Assembly: GCA_900544305.1 (NCBI GenBank)
Contig: UQUV01000003.1
Location: 70,517-134,516, forward strand
Reading direction: 5' to 3'
From: an uncultured Porphyromonadaceae bacterium
GTDB lineage: Bacteria > Bacteroidota > Bacteroidia > Bacteroidales > Muribaculaceae
DNA length: 64,000 nucleotides
The first letter of the stretch is position 1. Each line of letters opens with the position of its first letter. Under the pieces are notes generated by a model. The model was not told the origin of the DNA, did no database searches, and was given only the letters and a program-made list of their open reading frames with translations. Positions 16,529 to 26,118 of the stretch are shown piece after piece. The position numbers and the translations under genes were made by a program.

Positions 16529-18442
16529 TTAGTCACAGTCGTAAGAATAATCCGCAATACCGTCCGACTTCGTCGGCCAACCCGGATTTTGATACAATGT
16601 GCTGTTACCTGAACCGTCAACGGTCAACAAGAACTCGGAGATTGGAATTGGCTCCAAGTAGTGCGGTTTCGGGAAGTTGTAACCGTTGTAGGCAACGCTG
16701 GTTGATGTCTTCTGCAACGGACGGATGTAATTGCTAACACCTGAAGGAGATACGACACCATTTAAAGCACCATTGTCATACATCTTGTACATTTCATCCC
16801 ACAGGTTCATACCTTCCACCTGATAATCCTTCATATTGTCGAGTGCACGCCAACGTTTCAAGTCATCCAGACGCATACCTTCGCCCAACAGTTCACAACG
16901 ACGTTCGCGACGGATGTTGTAAAGAGTCTTGTCAACTTCAATGCCCTTTGAATATACAGCCAAGTCATTTTCTTTTGAAAGGTCAGTAGCTGCAATAGTC
17001 TTGTTGTAGTCAGTGTCAACACCTGCACGACGACGAAGTTCTGTCCAGTAGCGGTCGCAGTTGCCACCCAAGTTTCCATGACGTTCGTAATAAGCTTCCA
17101 AATAAATCAGGTAAGCTTCAGCGGCTCTAAGAATTGGAGTAGCCGATGTACCTTGTCCCTGTTCCTGTTGACCCGGCTCGTTGCTTACCCATTTTTTCAA
17201 CTCATAGCCTGTCGGAGAAGCTTCGTTACCAGAAAGAGTCAATTGAGGACGATAGTAGTAAATCGTATCGTTTACAAGAGTTCCATCCGGACCTTGAACC
17301 GTTTCAATGTCGCTGCCGGCAATCTTAACAGAATTTACAAGACGTTCGTCACGATCCTTCATTTCATCCAGCATGTAAGTGTCACCACCATAATTGCTGC
17401 CGTCAGCATAAATAGGAAGACCGTTCTTCATCAAGAATGTGTTAACCAAAGCACGGGTAAAGCCTGTACCGCCACCTGTTCTGCCAAGGTAGTTGGAAGC
17501 ACTGTGTGACAGAATACCCATCTGATAGTAACGTGCGAGAATCACCTCATCATTAGAGCTGAACGGAGTCAGACGGTTGAACATTGCGATATAGTCATCG
17601 TCCAATGCACGGTGGGATGCTACCAAATCAGCGGCTTCAATAGCCTGATCAAGGAAGTATTCGATTTCCTTTTGGGCATCACCGGCTTTAAACTGGAAGT
17701 CAGGATACATGCTCGCACCAACCCATTTCGGATTACCCGGAACAAACGCCGTATTGGCATGATATTTTTCCCAAGTTGCTTCGTAAAGCGCTACGCGGGC
17801 TCTCAACAGACGGGCAGCATCCTTTGACAGACGGCCTTCAGCCGGAGCATTTTCCATCATCAGCTCTTCAGCACGTTTCAAGTCTTCGATAATGAAGCGT
17901 GCCACTTCGTTACGCGGACGACGTTTGCTGGCCTGTGCCAGAGTCGCTTCATCATCAGGCAACATTACTTCCAGAATAGGAGCATCACCATAGTTGCGAA
18001 GCAAACGGAAATGTTCGTATGCACGGAAGAAGAAACCTTCACCCCAATAGTGGTCAATGAATTCCTTTGTACCAGTAATTGCACCGGCATCCATCTGTTC
18101 CTTTGTCTTGTTGATAAAGAAGTTGATACCACGCAGATTCACGAATTTCCATTCTGAATTTGCCTGTTGAACAGTCTTCTTGTCACCCGGATAGAACATA
18201 TTGTTAGGCCAGTTGCCGCATTGGTTGTCGCTGGTATTGTCATCTTCATAAGGACCGCCCCAAAGATATTCCATCTTAGGAAGAATCTGATAGAAGTCGT
18301 TTACAGCCAATTCCAAGTCATCGACTGTCTTATAATAAGCATTCTCATCGCCGAAATCCATTGGTTCACGGTCAAGGAAGTTACAGGAAGCAACACTGCC
18401 CGCCAACAAGAACGCACCGAATATATACTTAAATTTTTTCAT
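16529..18442 (-). CDS. SusD/RagB-type outer-membrane glycan-binding lipoprotein
   Basis: Surface lipoprotein of 637 residues that forms the lid of the SusC channel and binds the oligosaccharide. It has a lipobox GSVASC (Cys20) and SusD-typical segments: FLDREPMDFG, YWGEGFFFRAYEHFRLLRNYGDAPI and RLSKDAARLLRARVALYEATW in the TPR-like half, plus ILRAAEAYLIYLEAYYE and NIRRERRCELLGEGMRLDDL near the C-terminus. It is encoded 23 bp after SusC, the normal SusC-SusD arrangement. Ligand specificity cannot be read from sequence; neighbouring enzymes suggest host N-glycan or mucin oligosaccharides. Confidence 0.96.
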   Translation of the reverse strand: MKKFKYIFGAFLLAGSVASCNFLDREPMDFGDENAYYKTVDDLELAVNDFYQILPKMEYLWGGPYEDDNTSDNQCGNWPNNMFYPGDKKTVQQANSEWKFVNLRGINFFINKTKEQMDAGAITGTKEFIDHYWGEGFFFRAYEHFRLLRNYGDAPILEVMLPDDEATLAQASKRRPRNEVARFIIEDLKRAEELMMENAPAEGRLSKDAARLLRARVALYEATWEKYHANTAFVPGNPKWVGASMYPDFQFKAGDAQKEIEYFLDQAIEAADLVASHRALDDDYIAMFNRLTPFSSNDEVILARYYQMGILSHSASNYLGRTGGGTGFTRALVNTFLMKNGLPIYADGSNYGGDTYMLDEMKDRDERLVNSVKIAGSDIETVQGPDGTLVNDTIYYYRPQLTLSGNEASPTGYELKKWVSNEPGQQEQGQGTSATPILRAAEAYLIYLEAYYERHGNLGGNCDRYWTELRRRAGVDTDYNKTIAATDLSKENDLAVYSKGIEVDKTLYNIRRERRCELLGEGMRLDDLKRWRALDNMKDYQVEGMNLWDEMYKMYDNGALNGVVSPSGVSNYIRPLQKTSTSVAYNGYNFPKPHYLEPIPISEFLLTVDGSGNSTLYQNPGWPTKSDGIADYSYDCD

Positions 18443-18465
18443 TTTTCTAAATGTTTAGTTTGTCA

Positions 18466-21400
18466 TTAAAATGTAAGTTCCAATCCGACTGACCACACAC
18501 GATACATCGGATATGTTTTACCCGGTCCGTAAGGGTCAGTTGATGCGCCCAACGCTTCAGGGTCATAAATTCTAAGATTGGTGAATGTGAACAAGTTTTC
18601 ACCTGATACATACAAACGAGCCTTTTCTACATACTTGGCCAGTTTAGTGTTTTCAGGAAGGCTGAAACCAATTTGAAGGTTCTTCAGACGCAAGTAAGAA
18701 GCATCCTGCAAATAACGGTCGCTCACCTGAATGTTGTTTTGGTCTGTACGCAAACGTCCGTAGTAAGGATCATCCATGTTGGCACCCAGCGGAGAACCTG
18801 CAAAACGGAAGTAGTCCAAGTGATCCTTGCTGAATGAACGCTGGTAAGGAGAAACGATACCGAAGAAAGTTGCACTGTTCTTGAAGAACACGTCACGCTT
18901 ACCGATACCCTGGAAGAATGCACGGAAGTCAATGAACTTGTAAGATGCTTCCAATGTGAAGCTATAAGCGAAACGCGGAGTTGCATTACCGATGATAGTC
19001 ATGTCACCGTGGTCAGTGATTGTTCCGCTACCCGGATCAATGCTGCCGCTCTTGTCCAAGTCGCTGTACATCACGTCACCACCACCCCAATTAGAACCGA
19101 TGGCCGACTGGTTGACATGTGCCAGATAATCGTTCATTTCCTTGTCGCTCTTTGCAATACCTTCCACTCTGTAACCCCAGATGTCGCCAAGAACTTTTCC
19201 TTGATAGTATGCTTCTGCACCATTTGTACCTTCGAGCTTGCCGTCAGGTGAGTCATATTTCGTAACGACTGACTTATAGTCACTCAAGCTTGCAGAAATA
19301 CCGTAGCTGAAGTCAGCACCGATACGGTCTCTCCAAGAAACTTCCAATTCCCAACCGCGTGTTCTCAACTCGGCGTTGTTTGTTTTAGGAGCGTTACCGC
19401 CATATACTGCCGACAATGCTTTAGCCGGACCAACCATGTCAAGAGTACGACGCTGATACCAGTCGAAAGATCCTGTCAAGCGGTTATTCAAGAATCCCCA
19501 GTCAACACCGACACCGGCATTCTCAATCTTTTCCCATGTCAAAGATGTTGAGTACGGGTCATACATCGGAAGTACAGATGCCTGTGAGCCGCCGATTACA
19601 ACATTACCCGGCTGTGCTTCCATTCTCTGATAGAACTGATAGAATGAAGTCGTGTTCTGGTTACCCAGACGACCGTAAGAACCACGGAACTTCAAATATT
19701 CGAAACCTGCGTCATACAGTTTTGAGAAGAACTTTTCACGAGCCACGTTCCAACCCAAAGAGAAGGATGGGAAAACACCCCAGCGCTGGTTGGACGGGAA
19801 ACGGGAAGCACCGTCATAACGGAGGTTCACTTCCGCCATATAGCGGTCATCGTATGCATAGTTCAAACGACCGAAGAAACCCATGTTGGCCCATTCGCCT
19901 TTACGTTCCGAAATCATAATGTTGTCAGAAACGGAATTGATAAATGGCTTGTCGTCCAAAAGAACGTTGTCGCTACCTACGCGAACGGTTTCATTGAAAT
20001 AGTATTCAGTCTGGGCACCCAACAATGCCTTGAAATAGTGAACTTCGTTGAAAGTCTTTTCGTAGTCAGTATAGAAGTTTGTCTGCAAGTAGTTTACGCT
20101 ACCCTTAGCACGTTCGTAGTAAGAAGTACCTGCTGGCGGCTGACGGTTGAATGTACCGTTTTCACGTATTTCAGTCTTGTCGGCAACACCTTCGAGTACT
20201 GGGAAATACTGTGTAGAACCGTCAGGCAATGTATATTGCAGTTTGCTGAAATGACGGGAATAGCTCGGAGATTCCAGACGGCTGTTGATATCAGCATAAA
20301 TCTTCCAGCCTTTGATCGGCTCAACTACCAAGCTTGCCTGGTTGTAGAGAAGCTGGTTCTTGTCTTCAAAACGTCCACCTTCTGAAATTGAAGGAATCAA
20401 AGATTCTTTATTGTATTCGCCGTTAGGCATCGTAACAGGCATCAACGGAGAACGACGGCCAAGGTTGTGGAAGAACAAGTTGTCCATAGCCGAAGGCTTG
20501 TTGTTGTCTGTAGTAATCAAACGTGTGCTCCAGTTGAACGATACATAGTCATTGAACTTGATACCGACCTTACCGTTCAAAGCCAAACGAGAATATGTTT
20601 CATCTGCATAATTGAACAAACCGGTCTGTCCAAGGTAGTTGGCTGACAAATAGTAAGTCACCTTGTCACCACCGCCGCTCACACTGAAGTTGTGTTCCTG
20701 TGAAGTCGTAAAGTTTTTCAAGTAAACGTCATACCAGTCGGTATTTGCAAAGCTTCGTTGTCCCCAAGCCCAGTCGTTCTGACCTTCAGCCTGTTCAATA
20801 CCGTAAGGAAGTTCACCACGCTGATAAGCAAGAATCTTGTTCAACTGAGCATCGCTGAACTGAGCACTACCTCCGGCGTTGATGAACGCATCGTTCACCA
20901 TCAAGGCGTATTCATATGAATCAACGCTTTTCGGAACAGAAATCGGCTGTGAAATACGCATGTTGCCCGTATAGTTTACACGCAAGCCGCGTTCACCGCT
21001 CTTCGTAGTAACAAGGATTACACCGAACGGAGCACGTGAACCGTAGATAGAAGCAGCAGCGGCATCCTTCAATACTGAAATGTTTTCGATATCGTTAGGG
21101 TTCAAGCTTGACAGGTCACCTTCCATACCGTCGATAAGTACCAGCGGAGATGAAGAAGAACCTTCACCGATAGAACCGATACCACGGATGTTGATGTTCA
21201 TTTCCTGTCCGAGCGCACCACCCTGGTCGTTCGTAATGTTCAAACCGGCAACGGCACCCTGCAAACCCTGTACGGCATTCGAAACCGGACGGGCTTCCAA
21301 CACGGTGTTGTCGATAGTCTTAACGGCACCGGTCGCATTGATTTTTTTCTGTGTACCGAAGCCGACGATTACCACTTCGTCAATGAGCTGTGTATTGTTG

Positions 21401-21693
21401 CTCATCTGGATACGGAATTCACGTTTGTCGCCCACTTTTATTTCCTGCGTTTCATAGCCGATATAGGAAACGACAATTACGGAATTGCTGCTTGGCACCG
21501 TCAGTGAGAAGTTACCGTCCAAGTCTGTGGCCGTACCCACTTTACCTCCTTTAACGATAATATTTGCACCCGGCAGTCCTAATTCAGTTTCGTCGAGGAC
21601 TACACCTTTTATCGTAATTTCTTGAGCATATGCCGTTGCCGAAAGGAACGAGAACATACAGCCCAATAAAATAAATATAAATCTCTTATTCAT
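18466..21693 (-). CDS. SusC/RagA-type TonB-dependent outer-membrane transporter
   Basis: Outer-membrane barrel of 1075 residues that imports oligosaccharides with energy from TonB. A signal peptide is followed by a carboxypeptidase-D-like domain (about 25-110; GVVLDETELGLPGANI), the TonB-box-type segment DEVVIVGFGTQ, a plug domain (about 115-240; SVLKDAAAASIYGSRAPFGVI) and a 22-strand-type barrel ending in the aromatic VWSVGLELTF. Its length is ordinary for the family. It is flanked by a BACON-like lipoprotein 17 bp upstream and SusD 23 bp downstream. There is no N-terminal extension for an anti-sigma factor, in line with control by a hybrid two-component system. Confidence 0.97.
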   Translation of the reverse strand: MNKRFIFILLGCMFSFLSATAYAQEITIKGVVLDETELGLPGANIIVKGGKVGTATDLDGNFSLTVPSSNSVIVVSYIGYETQEIKVGDKREFRIQMSNNTQLIDEVVIVGFGTQKKINATGAVKTIDNTVLEARPVSNAVQGLQGAVAGLNITNDQGGALGQEMNINIRGIGSIGEGSSSSPLVLIDGMEGDLSSLNPNDIENISVLKDAAAASIYGSRAPFGVILVTTKSGERGLRVNYTGNMRISQPISVPKSVDSYEYALMVNDAFINAGGSAQFSDAQLNKILAYQRGELPYGIEQAEGQNDWAWGQRSFANTDWYDVYLKNFTTSQEHNFSVSGGGDKVTYYLSANYLGQTGLFNYADETYSRLALNGKVGIKFNDYVSFNWSTRLITTDNNKPSAMDNLFFHNLGRRSPLMPVTMPNGEYNKESLIPSISEGGRFEDKNQLLYNQASLVVEPIKGWKIYADINSRLESPSYSRHFSKLQYTLPDGSTQYFPVLEGVADKTEIRENGTFNRQPPAGTSYYERAKGSVNYLQTNFYTDYEKTFNEVHYFKALLGAQTEYYFNETVRVGSDNVLLDDKPFINSVSDNIMISERKGEWANMGFFGRLNYAYDDRYMAEVNLRYDGASRFPSNQRWGVFPSFSLGWNVAREKFFSKLYDAGFEYLKFRGSYGRLGNQNTTSFYQFYQRMEAQPGNVVIGGSQASVLPMYDPYSTSLTWEKIENAGVGVDWGFLNNRLTGSFDWYQRRTLDMVGPAKALSAVYGGNAPKTNNAELRTRGWELEVSWRDRIGADFSYGISASLSDYKSVVTKYDSPDGKLEGTNGAEAYYQGKVLGDIWGYRVEGIAKSDKEMNDYLAHVNQSAIGSNWGGGDVMYSDLDKSGSIDPGSGTITDHGDMTIIGNATPRFAYSFTLEASYKFIDFRAFFQGIGKRDVFFKNSATFFGIVSPYQRSFSKDHLDYFRFAGSPLGANMDDPYYGRLRTDQNNIQVSDRYLQDASYLRLKNLQIGFSLPENTKLAKYVEKARLYVSGENLFTFTNLRIYDPEALGASTDPYGPGKTYPMYRVWSVGLELTF

Positions 21694-21710
21694 TGCTCGT
21701 ATATTTTTTA

Positions 21711-22304
21711 TTACTTATCTTTTTCTCCTTTTTGACCGAAAGTCAAACGATAAATCACAGCACTGTCGGCCGTAAGAATGTGTTGGACAGCCTTATTAGG
21801 ACGGCTCACATTCGTATTACGCGGCACAGCGGCAATCACAGTACCGTCACCGCCGCCAGACAAGTTCTGCGTAACGAACCAACGAATAGGCGGAGTTCCC
21901 AATTCCGGCATCGGAGCATTCCACTTCGCATTGCTCTTCAGCTCAATTCTTACAGTGTCGATATTCGGTTCAAGCACGATCTCTGAAATGTCGACAATCT
22001 TACATCTGGTATTTGACACATATTCCACTGTGTCAGTAGTAATCGTGTACTTACCGTCAGAGCCGATAACAGGCTTACCTGAAGCATCTTTCAACGTATC
22101 ATACTCAAAATAAGTACGAACAATGGCAGAATCAACCACACTCACAACCTCCCACGGATACTCGGTTCCGGAAGCGGTTGTAATACCAGTTACTTCTAAT
22201 GTGGATTTCAGATTGAAATCTCCCGGATTGCCGACTTCTTCCTGACAAGAATAAGTCATTACACCCAGCAGCAATGCGGCAACGGGAAAGAAAATTCTCT
22301 TCAT
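21711..22304 (-). CDS. Small BACON-like surface lipoprotein
   Basis: A 197-residue lipoprotein (lipobox VMTYSC, Cys20). The C-terminal 90 residues follow the pattern of a BACON domain: DTVRIELKSNAKW, WFVTQNLSGGGDGTVIAAV, an Asn/Arg-containing turn and the closing YRLTFGQKG. BACON domains are Ig-like and occur in glycan-binding or mucin-associated Bacteroidetes proteins. The N-terminal part is unrecognised. It sits directly before SusC, whereas accessory surface lipoproteins normally follow SusD, so it may be a surface glycan-binding protein or a structural adapter of the SusC complex. Assignment of the fold is by eye. Confidence 0.65.
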   Translation of the reverse strand: MKRIFFPVAALLLGVMTYSCQEEVGNPGDFNLKSTLEVTGITTASGTEYPWEVVSVVDSAIVRTYFEYDTLKDASGKPVIGSDGKYTITTDTVEYVSNTRCKIVDISEIVLEPNIDTVRIELKSNAKWNAPMPELGTPPIRWFVTQNLSGGGDGTVIAAVPRNTNVSRPNKAVQHILTADSAVIYRLTFGQKGEKDK

Positions 22305-22346
22305 AGTATAAAATTTTAATTTTTTCAGTAGAAAGTTTTTAAAGAA

Positions 22347-22388
22347 CGGTGTGTCGGACGGTTCCAGCAGGCATTATCCCACACACCG
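22347..22388 (-). repeat. Intercistronic hairpin after the GH18 gene
   Basis: Arms CGGTGTGT at 22347-22354 and ACACACCG at 22381-22388 in the 100-bp gap between the GH18 stop and the lipoprotein start. No proper T-run follows on the minus strand. Confidence 0.5.
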
Positions 22389-22404
22389 GTAGTACTATTT
22401 TATT

Positions 22405-24960
22405 TTAACGCTTCATAAATTTGTTCGTATACATCTTTCCTGAAGTTGTCTGTACCGAAAGAACATACATTCCAGAATGAATGGCAGATACATCGAGTAT
22501 TTTTTCAAAGTTGTCATTGCGAAGAACGCATACGCCGGTTGCATTGAAAACTTCCAGACTCTGACAAGATTCACCATTCGGCAAAAGGATAGTCAACTGA
22601 TTGTCCACCGGATTCGGATAAACTTTCAAGCAGCCTTTACCGTTTTCATTCGGCAACATTTCTACAGCACCCGGATTCATGTCAACTTCAGTAACCAAAG
22701 TGTCTACGTTGCTGTTGATTGCAAAGCTTGCAGCCTTCACCAAACTATATTTATGATTTGTCTTCACGTCGTTACCCATATCCCAATAGAAAATACCGGC
22801 AAGTTTGTTGTCGCGGGCATGCTTCGCTCTTTCATACGACTGGTTGTAGCCTGTAAAGTAGCGTGTAAGTCCCTGTTCGTCAAGTGCAGAATCCATGTCT
22901 GGAGTATAATTGCCTTCAAGCAGGTTGTTGCGTACACCAATCGGAGCGGCAGATTTGATTTCATTACCGTTTGCATCATAACCTCTTGATGTGGTAGTAG
23001 CAAACGACATCAATATCTTGTCATTAGGATAGCCGTGTCCCGTGAAACATCGGAAAGCGTCAAGATAAGTGTTCCATGTGAAATTGTTCTTAGCCGGACC
23101 GTAGATCTGGAATGTAAAGTAGTCAACGTTCGGCATATATTTTGTCGGGAACGCATAAGTTACATAGTGAGGAGAAACCGTGAAAATCTTGCCTTCAGGG
23201 AGAAGCTTGCGGATTTCTTCGGTGAGCAGACCGTAATTGTTCCAACCTGCGGTTGAATAAGTCCATTCAAAGTCCAAATCCACACCGTCAAACTCCTTGG
23301 AGATTTCAGCCAGGTCCTGTGCAATGATTTTGCGCTTGTTGGCATCGGCGAATGTGTTTTCCCAACCCTCATGTCCGCTGACACTCATACGAATCTTGAA
23401 ACCTCGGTGGTTGGCATACGCGCTTCTCATGATGCTCAAGAAATGCTTATAAGAATAATAGTCATAACCCGGGTCTTCAGCATTGTCGTAACTCCAGTAA
23501 GAATTAGCCTTCTGCATGACTCCGGCTGTCAGCACCACATCAAAATCCGGCATCGGCAAGCCTGCACTCATATCGCTCTGCATGTCAAAACGGTTGCGCG
23601 ACATATGCCAGATTGCCGTGTCGTCCAACTTGGCTTTCAGGTTTTCGCCCACAACTGCATCCACATCATCGACACCGGCAGGAATCCAGCTTTCCTTTTC
23701 TGTTCCGCACTGTCCGTTGGCTCCGAAAAATGCAATGCCGTTGAACATGAACTCAAACGTACGTTCAATCTGCATGTCCTGTGAATAAGTTCTCACACCG
23801 AAATGTACCCATTGATTCATTGCAAACGGGTTGTTGGCCATTGAAGCATAGTCGTGACCGTTAACACGGACAACAATCTGGCCTGTACCCGGCTTGGATT
23901 CGTTTTCCTTGCCCAAACGAATGGAGAAACCGTTCTTTCCGTCGGCTGTTTCTTTTCTAAAGATATAGGCGCCTTCTGTCCATTCTTCCAGATAAATCCA
24001 AGTTTGGAAAGTATACTGGTCATTAGGTGTCATGGCATTTTTACCTACAGTCATACCAACACCTTCACCGCTCAAGGACAAAACGCCTTTACGACCGGCA
24101 AATTCTGCCAAATATTCTGCATTTTGAAGTACACCGGCATTGTTCGGATAAGGCAATGACAAGTGTCCGGACGATGATGAAGAAATACCGAGAACAATCA
24201 GGTCGTTAGTCAAAAGATACTTGTCACGGTCAATTGCACGGTCAAAGAAACGGCTGAAATCTGTATAGGCAGCCGCTATATAATATTTGAATTCAGAGTT
24301 ATCTGTCACAATTTCCCTTTCAGCGCCGTTTTCAGAGAAAATGCCGTGATGCTTGAATTTGTAGTCTACGACATTTTCACACAAATTCTGGTCAAATTTA
24401 TAATATGCTACGAGATCATCCCATTGAGGAGCAAACTTATTCAAAGTATTGTTTTGGAAATAATCATAATCGGCAGCGAGTTCTGCCTTCCATACACGAA
24501 ATTCATCAATACGACCGTTCAGTCCACCGCCAATTACGAACGGAGACAAACTTGCCGGAATAGTCATCACGGCACTATTCTTACCGCACTCAACACCGTT
24601 TACAAGCACTCGTGCCGCATTGTCATTGGCAAGGAACGTAAGTTGTGCCCACTTGCCGGCAGCCAAGTCTTTGGATGTTGCTATAAGTTTTTGAGTTCCA
24701 ACAATAAATATAAGTTCATTTTCTTTTCCCAAAGTAGCTTTGAAATCATCTCCACGGGAATACACGACAGCACCTTCATTCCATTCGGCTACGTTCATCC
24801 AAAACTGGACCGTGTACGAAGATATACCGTCAAGCTCAGGCATTACATTAAAAGTGACATTTCCTTCCGATGTCAGTTTCAATGAATAGTTGTCGACTTG
24901 AGCGTTCACAGCCAAGACCGATACAACAGCCAGGAACAAAGAGCAAAGAATTTTTTTCAT
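22405..24960 (-). CDS. GH18 endo-beta-N-acetylglucosaminidase-type enzyme with two LamG domains and T9SS tail
   Basis: An 851-residue secreted enzyme. Order: signal peptide (1-20), LamG/concanavalin-like domain (about 25-200), second LamG-like domain (about 290-460), GH18 barrel (about 475-760) with the DxxDxDxE motif at 558-565 (DGVDLDFE, catalytic Glu565) and FTFQIYG, then a T9SS type A sorting domain from about 775 (LKVYPNPVDNQL, GMYVLSVQTTSGK, ending KFMKR). GH18 contains chitinases and endoglycosidases that cut the GlcNAc-GlcNAc core of N-glycans. With GH20, GH2 and GH29 downstream, an N-glycan-releasing role at the cell surface is the best inference. It is the first enzyme gene upstream of SusC/SusD. 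Confidence 0.88.
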   Translation of the reverse strand: MKKILCSLFLAVVSVLAVNAQVDNYSLKLTSEGNVTFNVMPELDGISSYTVQFWMNVAEWNEGAVVYSRGDDFKATLGKENELIFIVGTQKLIATSKDLAAGKWAQLTFLANDNAARVLVNGVECGKNSAVMTIPASLSPFVIGGGLNGRIDEFRVWKAELAADYDYFQNNTLNKFAPQWDDLVAYYKFDQNLCENVVDYKFKHHGIFSENGAEREIVTDNSEFKYYIAAAYTDFSRFFDRAIDRDKYLLTNDLIVLGISSSSSGHLSLPYPNNAGVLQNAEYLAEFAGRKGVLSLSGEGVGMTVGKNAMTPNDQYTFQTWIYLEEWTEGAYIFRKETADGKNGFSIRLGKENESKPGTGQIVVRVNGHDYASMANNPFAMNQWVHFGVRTYSQDMQIERTFEFMFNGIAFFGANGQCGTEKESWIPAGVDDVDAVVGENLKAKLDDTAIWHMSRNRFDMQSDMSAGLPMPDFDVVLTAGVMQKANSYWSYDNAEDPGYDYYSYKHFLSIMRSAYANHRGFKIRMSVSGHEGWENTFADANKRKIIAQDLAEISKEFDGVDLDFEWTYSTAGWNNYGLLTEEIRKLLPEGKIFTVSPHYVTYAFPTKYMPNVDYFTFQIYGPAKNNFTWNTYLDAFRCFTGHGYPNDKILMSFATTTSRGYDANGNEIKSAAPIGVRNNLLEGNYTPDMDSALDEQGLTRYFTGYNQSYERAKHARDNKLAGIFYWDMGNDVKTNHKYSLVKAASFAINSNVDTLVTEVDMNPGAVEMLPNENGKGCLKVYPNPVDNQLTILLPNGESCQSLEVFNATGVCVLRNDNFEKILDVSAIHSGMYVLSVQTTSGKMYTNKFMKR

Positions 24961-25018
24961 AAGTTCAAACTGAAGTATTTTGTTATAAGAGTAATTTGGT
25001 TTTTATCAGGTTGTAATT

Positions 25019-25056
25019 AGTCTTGTGTGGACCTCTATGCCGGTCCACACAAGACT
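25019..25056 (-). repeat. 15-bp perfect hairpin upstream of GH18
   Basis: AGTCTTGTGTGGACC at 25019-25033 pairs perfectly with 25042-25056 around an 8-nt loop. It lies 15 bp past the stop of the preceding gene. On the minus strand it is followed by AATTACAACC, not by a T-run, so it may be an inefficient terminator or a 3'-end stabiliser that separates expression of the two genes. Confidence 0.7.
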
Positions 25057-25071
25057 ATATAGGATTTGTTT

Positions 25072-26118
25072 TTATTTTACAATCAACTTAGAGCTTTCGC
25101 CGTTAGCGCGAACAATGTAGAAACCTGCATTGAGTTGAACAGTTTCACCAGCCTTAGCAGTTGCTACCTTCATACCGTTCAAGCCGTAAACTTCACCGGC
25201 AGCATTGAATGTTACTTGATCACCGCTAACTGTGAATGCTTTTTCCTTAAACAGATCTGCCACACTTGCATCGTCACCCGGTTTATATGTTACATATTCA
25301 CGTTCAACCGGTTCACCAACAGGTTCTGTCATAAATTTGAGTTCTTTAATCAATACAGCACCTTCCATCCAAATGCCATTAGAGAATTCCATCTTAACGC
25401 GAGTCGGATTACCGGCTTCAGTACCTACCGTACAGTCAAATTCATATACCATCCATTTTGTCGGGTCATATGCAACGTTCCAGTTTTCATCGTAAACAGG
25501 ATTGCCTTCTTCATCCAACTGTTGGAAATCACCTGCATTGAACAAGCCACCGAAGTTTGTCTGGTTGTTAGCCAATGTAGAAGTAGCAAGTTTGAACATT
25601 TCGTCTGTTGATGTCTGTGTATTGTGAACAATGCTGAACACCATACGAACGCGGATAGGTTTCTGATCTGCATCTGAAGTGCTGATCGGAGTCTTAGAAT
25701 ACGGTGAGAAGAAATTGAAGTTAAACCAACCTATATCTGCACCTGAAAGTTTTTCTGCACCGTTTTCGTAGTTAGAGTTCGGGCCTTTAACACAAAGCAC
25801 CTTACCTACTTCACCACCCAAATCAACGATTGTAGTCATTTTTTGGATTGATTGCCCCATGTTTGAAGTCGGAACTTCTTCTGATTGTCCTAATTTACCA
25901 GGAGCACCAGCCAATACCAAATAACCGGCATCGCTATGTTCGATGGGGAGCTGCCAACCTGTAGGGATGTTGGCACCAGAATTGAAATAGTTGATTTTGT
26001 ATTCACCTTCCGGTTGGTTCGCAAATTTGAAACGATCCGGTGTGATGTCATTCTGTGCATAAGCACCGAAAGCTGTCAGCATCGCAGCAGCTGAAAGAAG
26101 TAATGATTTTGCTTTCAT
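25072..26118 (-). CDS. Secreted protein of unknown family, paralogue 1, with T9SS-like C-terminus
   Basis: A 348-residue protein with a signal peptide (MKAKSLLLSAAAMLTAFGAYA). Its mature N-terminus NDITPDRFKFANQ matches the next gene upstream (DDVTPSHFKFSEK), and both continue with a Tyr/Phe-rich stretch, a GYLVLAG/GGFATLVG strand, VGKVLCVKG/YGKMLLVKG and a GWFNFNFFS/GFMSFNMFT strand, so the two are paralogues. The beta-rich middle may be a jelly-roll, but I recognise no family. The last 40 residues (GEVYGLNGMKVA, GFYIVRANGESSKLIVK) look like a T9SS sorting domain, so it is probably at the cell surface. Position just before GH18 and SusC suggests a glycan-binding or accessory role in the locus. 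Confidence 0.72.
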   Translation of the reverse strand: MKAKSLLLSAAAMLTAFGAYAQNDITPDRFKFANQPEGEYKINYFNSGANIPTGWQLPIEHSDAGYLVLAGAPGKLGQSEEVPTSNMGQSIQKMTTIVDLGGEVGKVLCVKGPNSNYENGAEKLSGADIGWFNFNFFSPYSKTPISTSDADQKPIRVRMVFSIVHNTQTSTDEMFKLATSTLANNQTNFGGLFNAGDFQQLDEEGNPVYDENWNVAYDPTKWMVYEFDCTVGTEAGNPTRVKMEFSNGIWMEGAVLIKELKFMTEPVGEPVEREYVTYKPGDDASVADLFKEKAFTVSGDQVTFNAAGEVYGLNGMKVATAKAGETVQLNAGFYIVRANGESSKLIVK

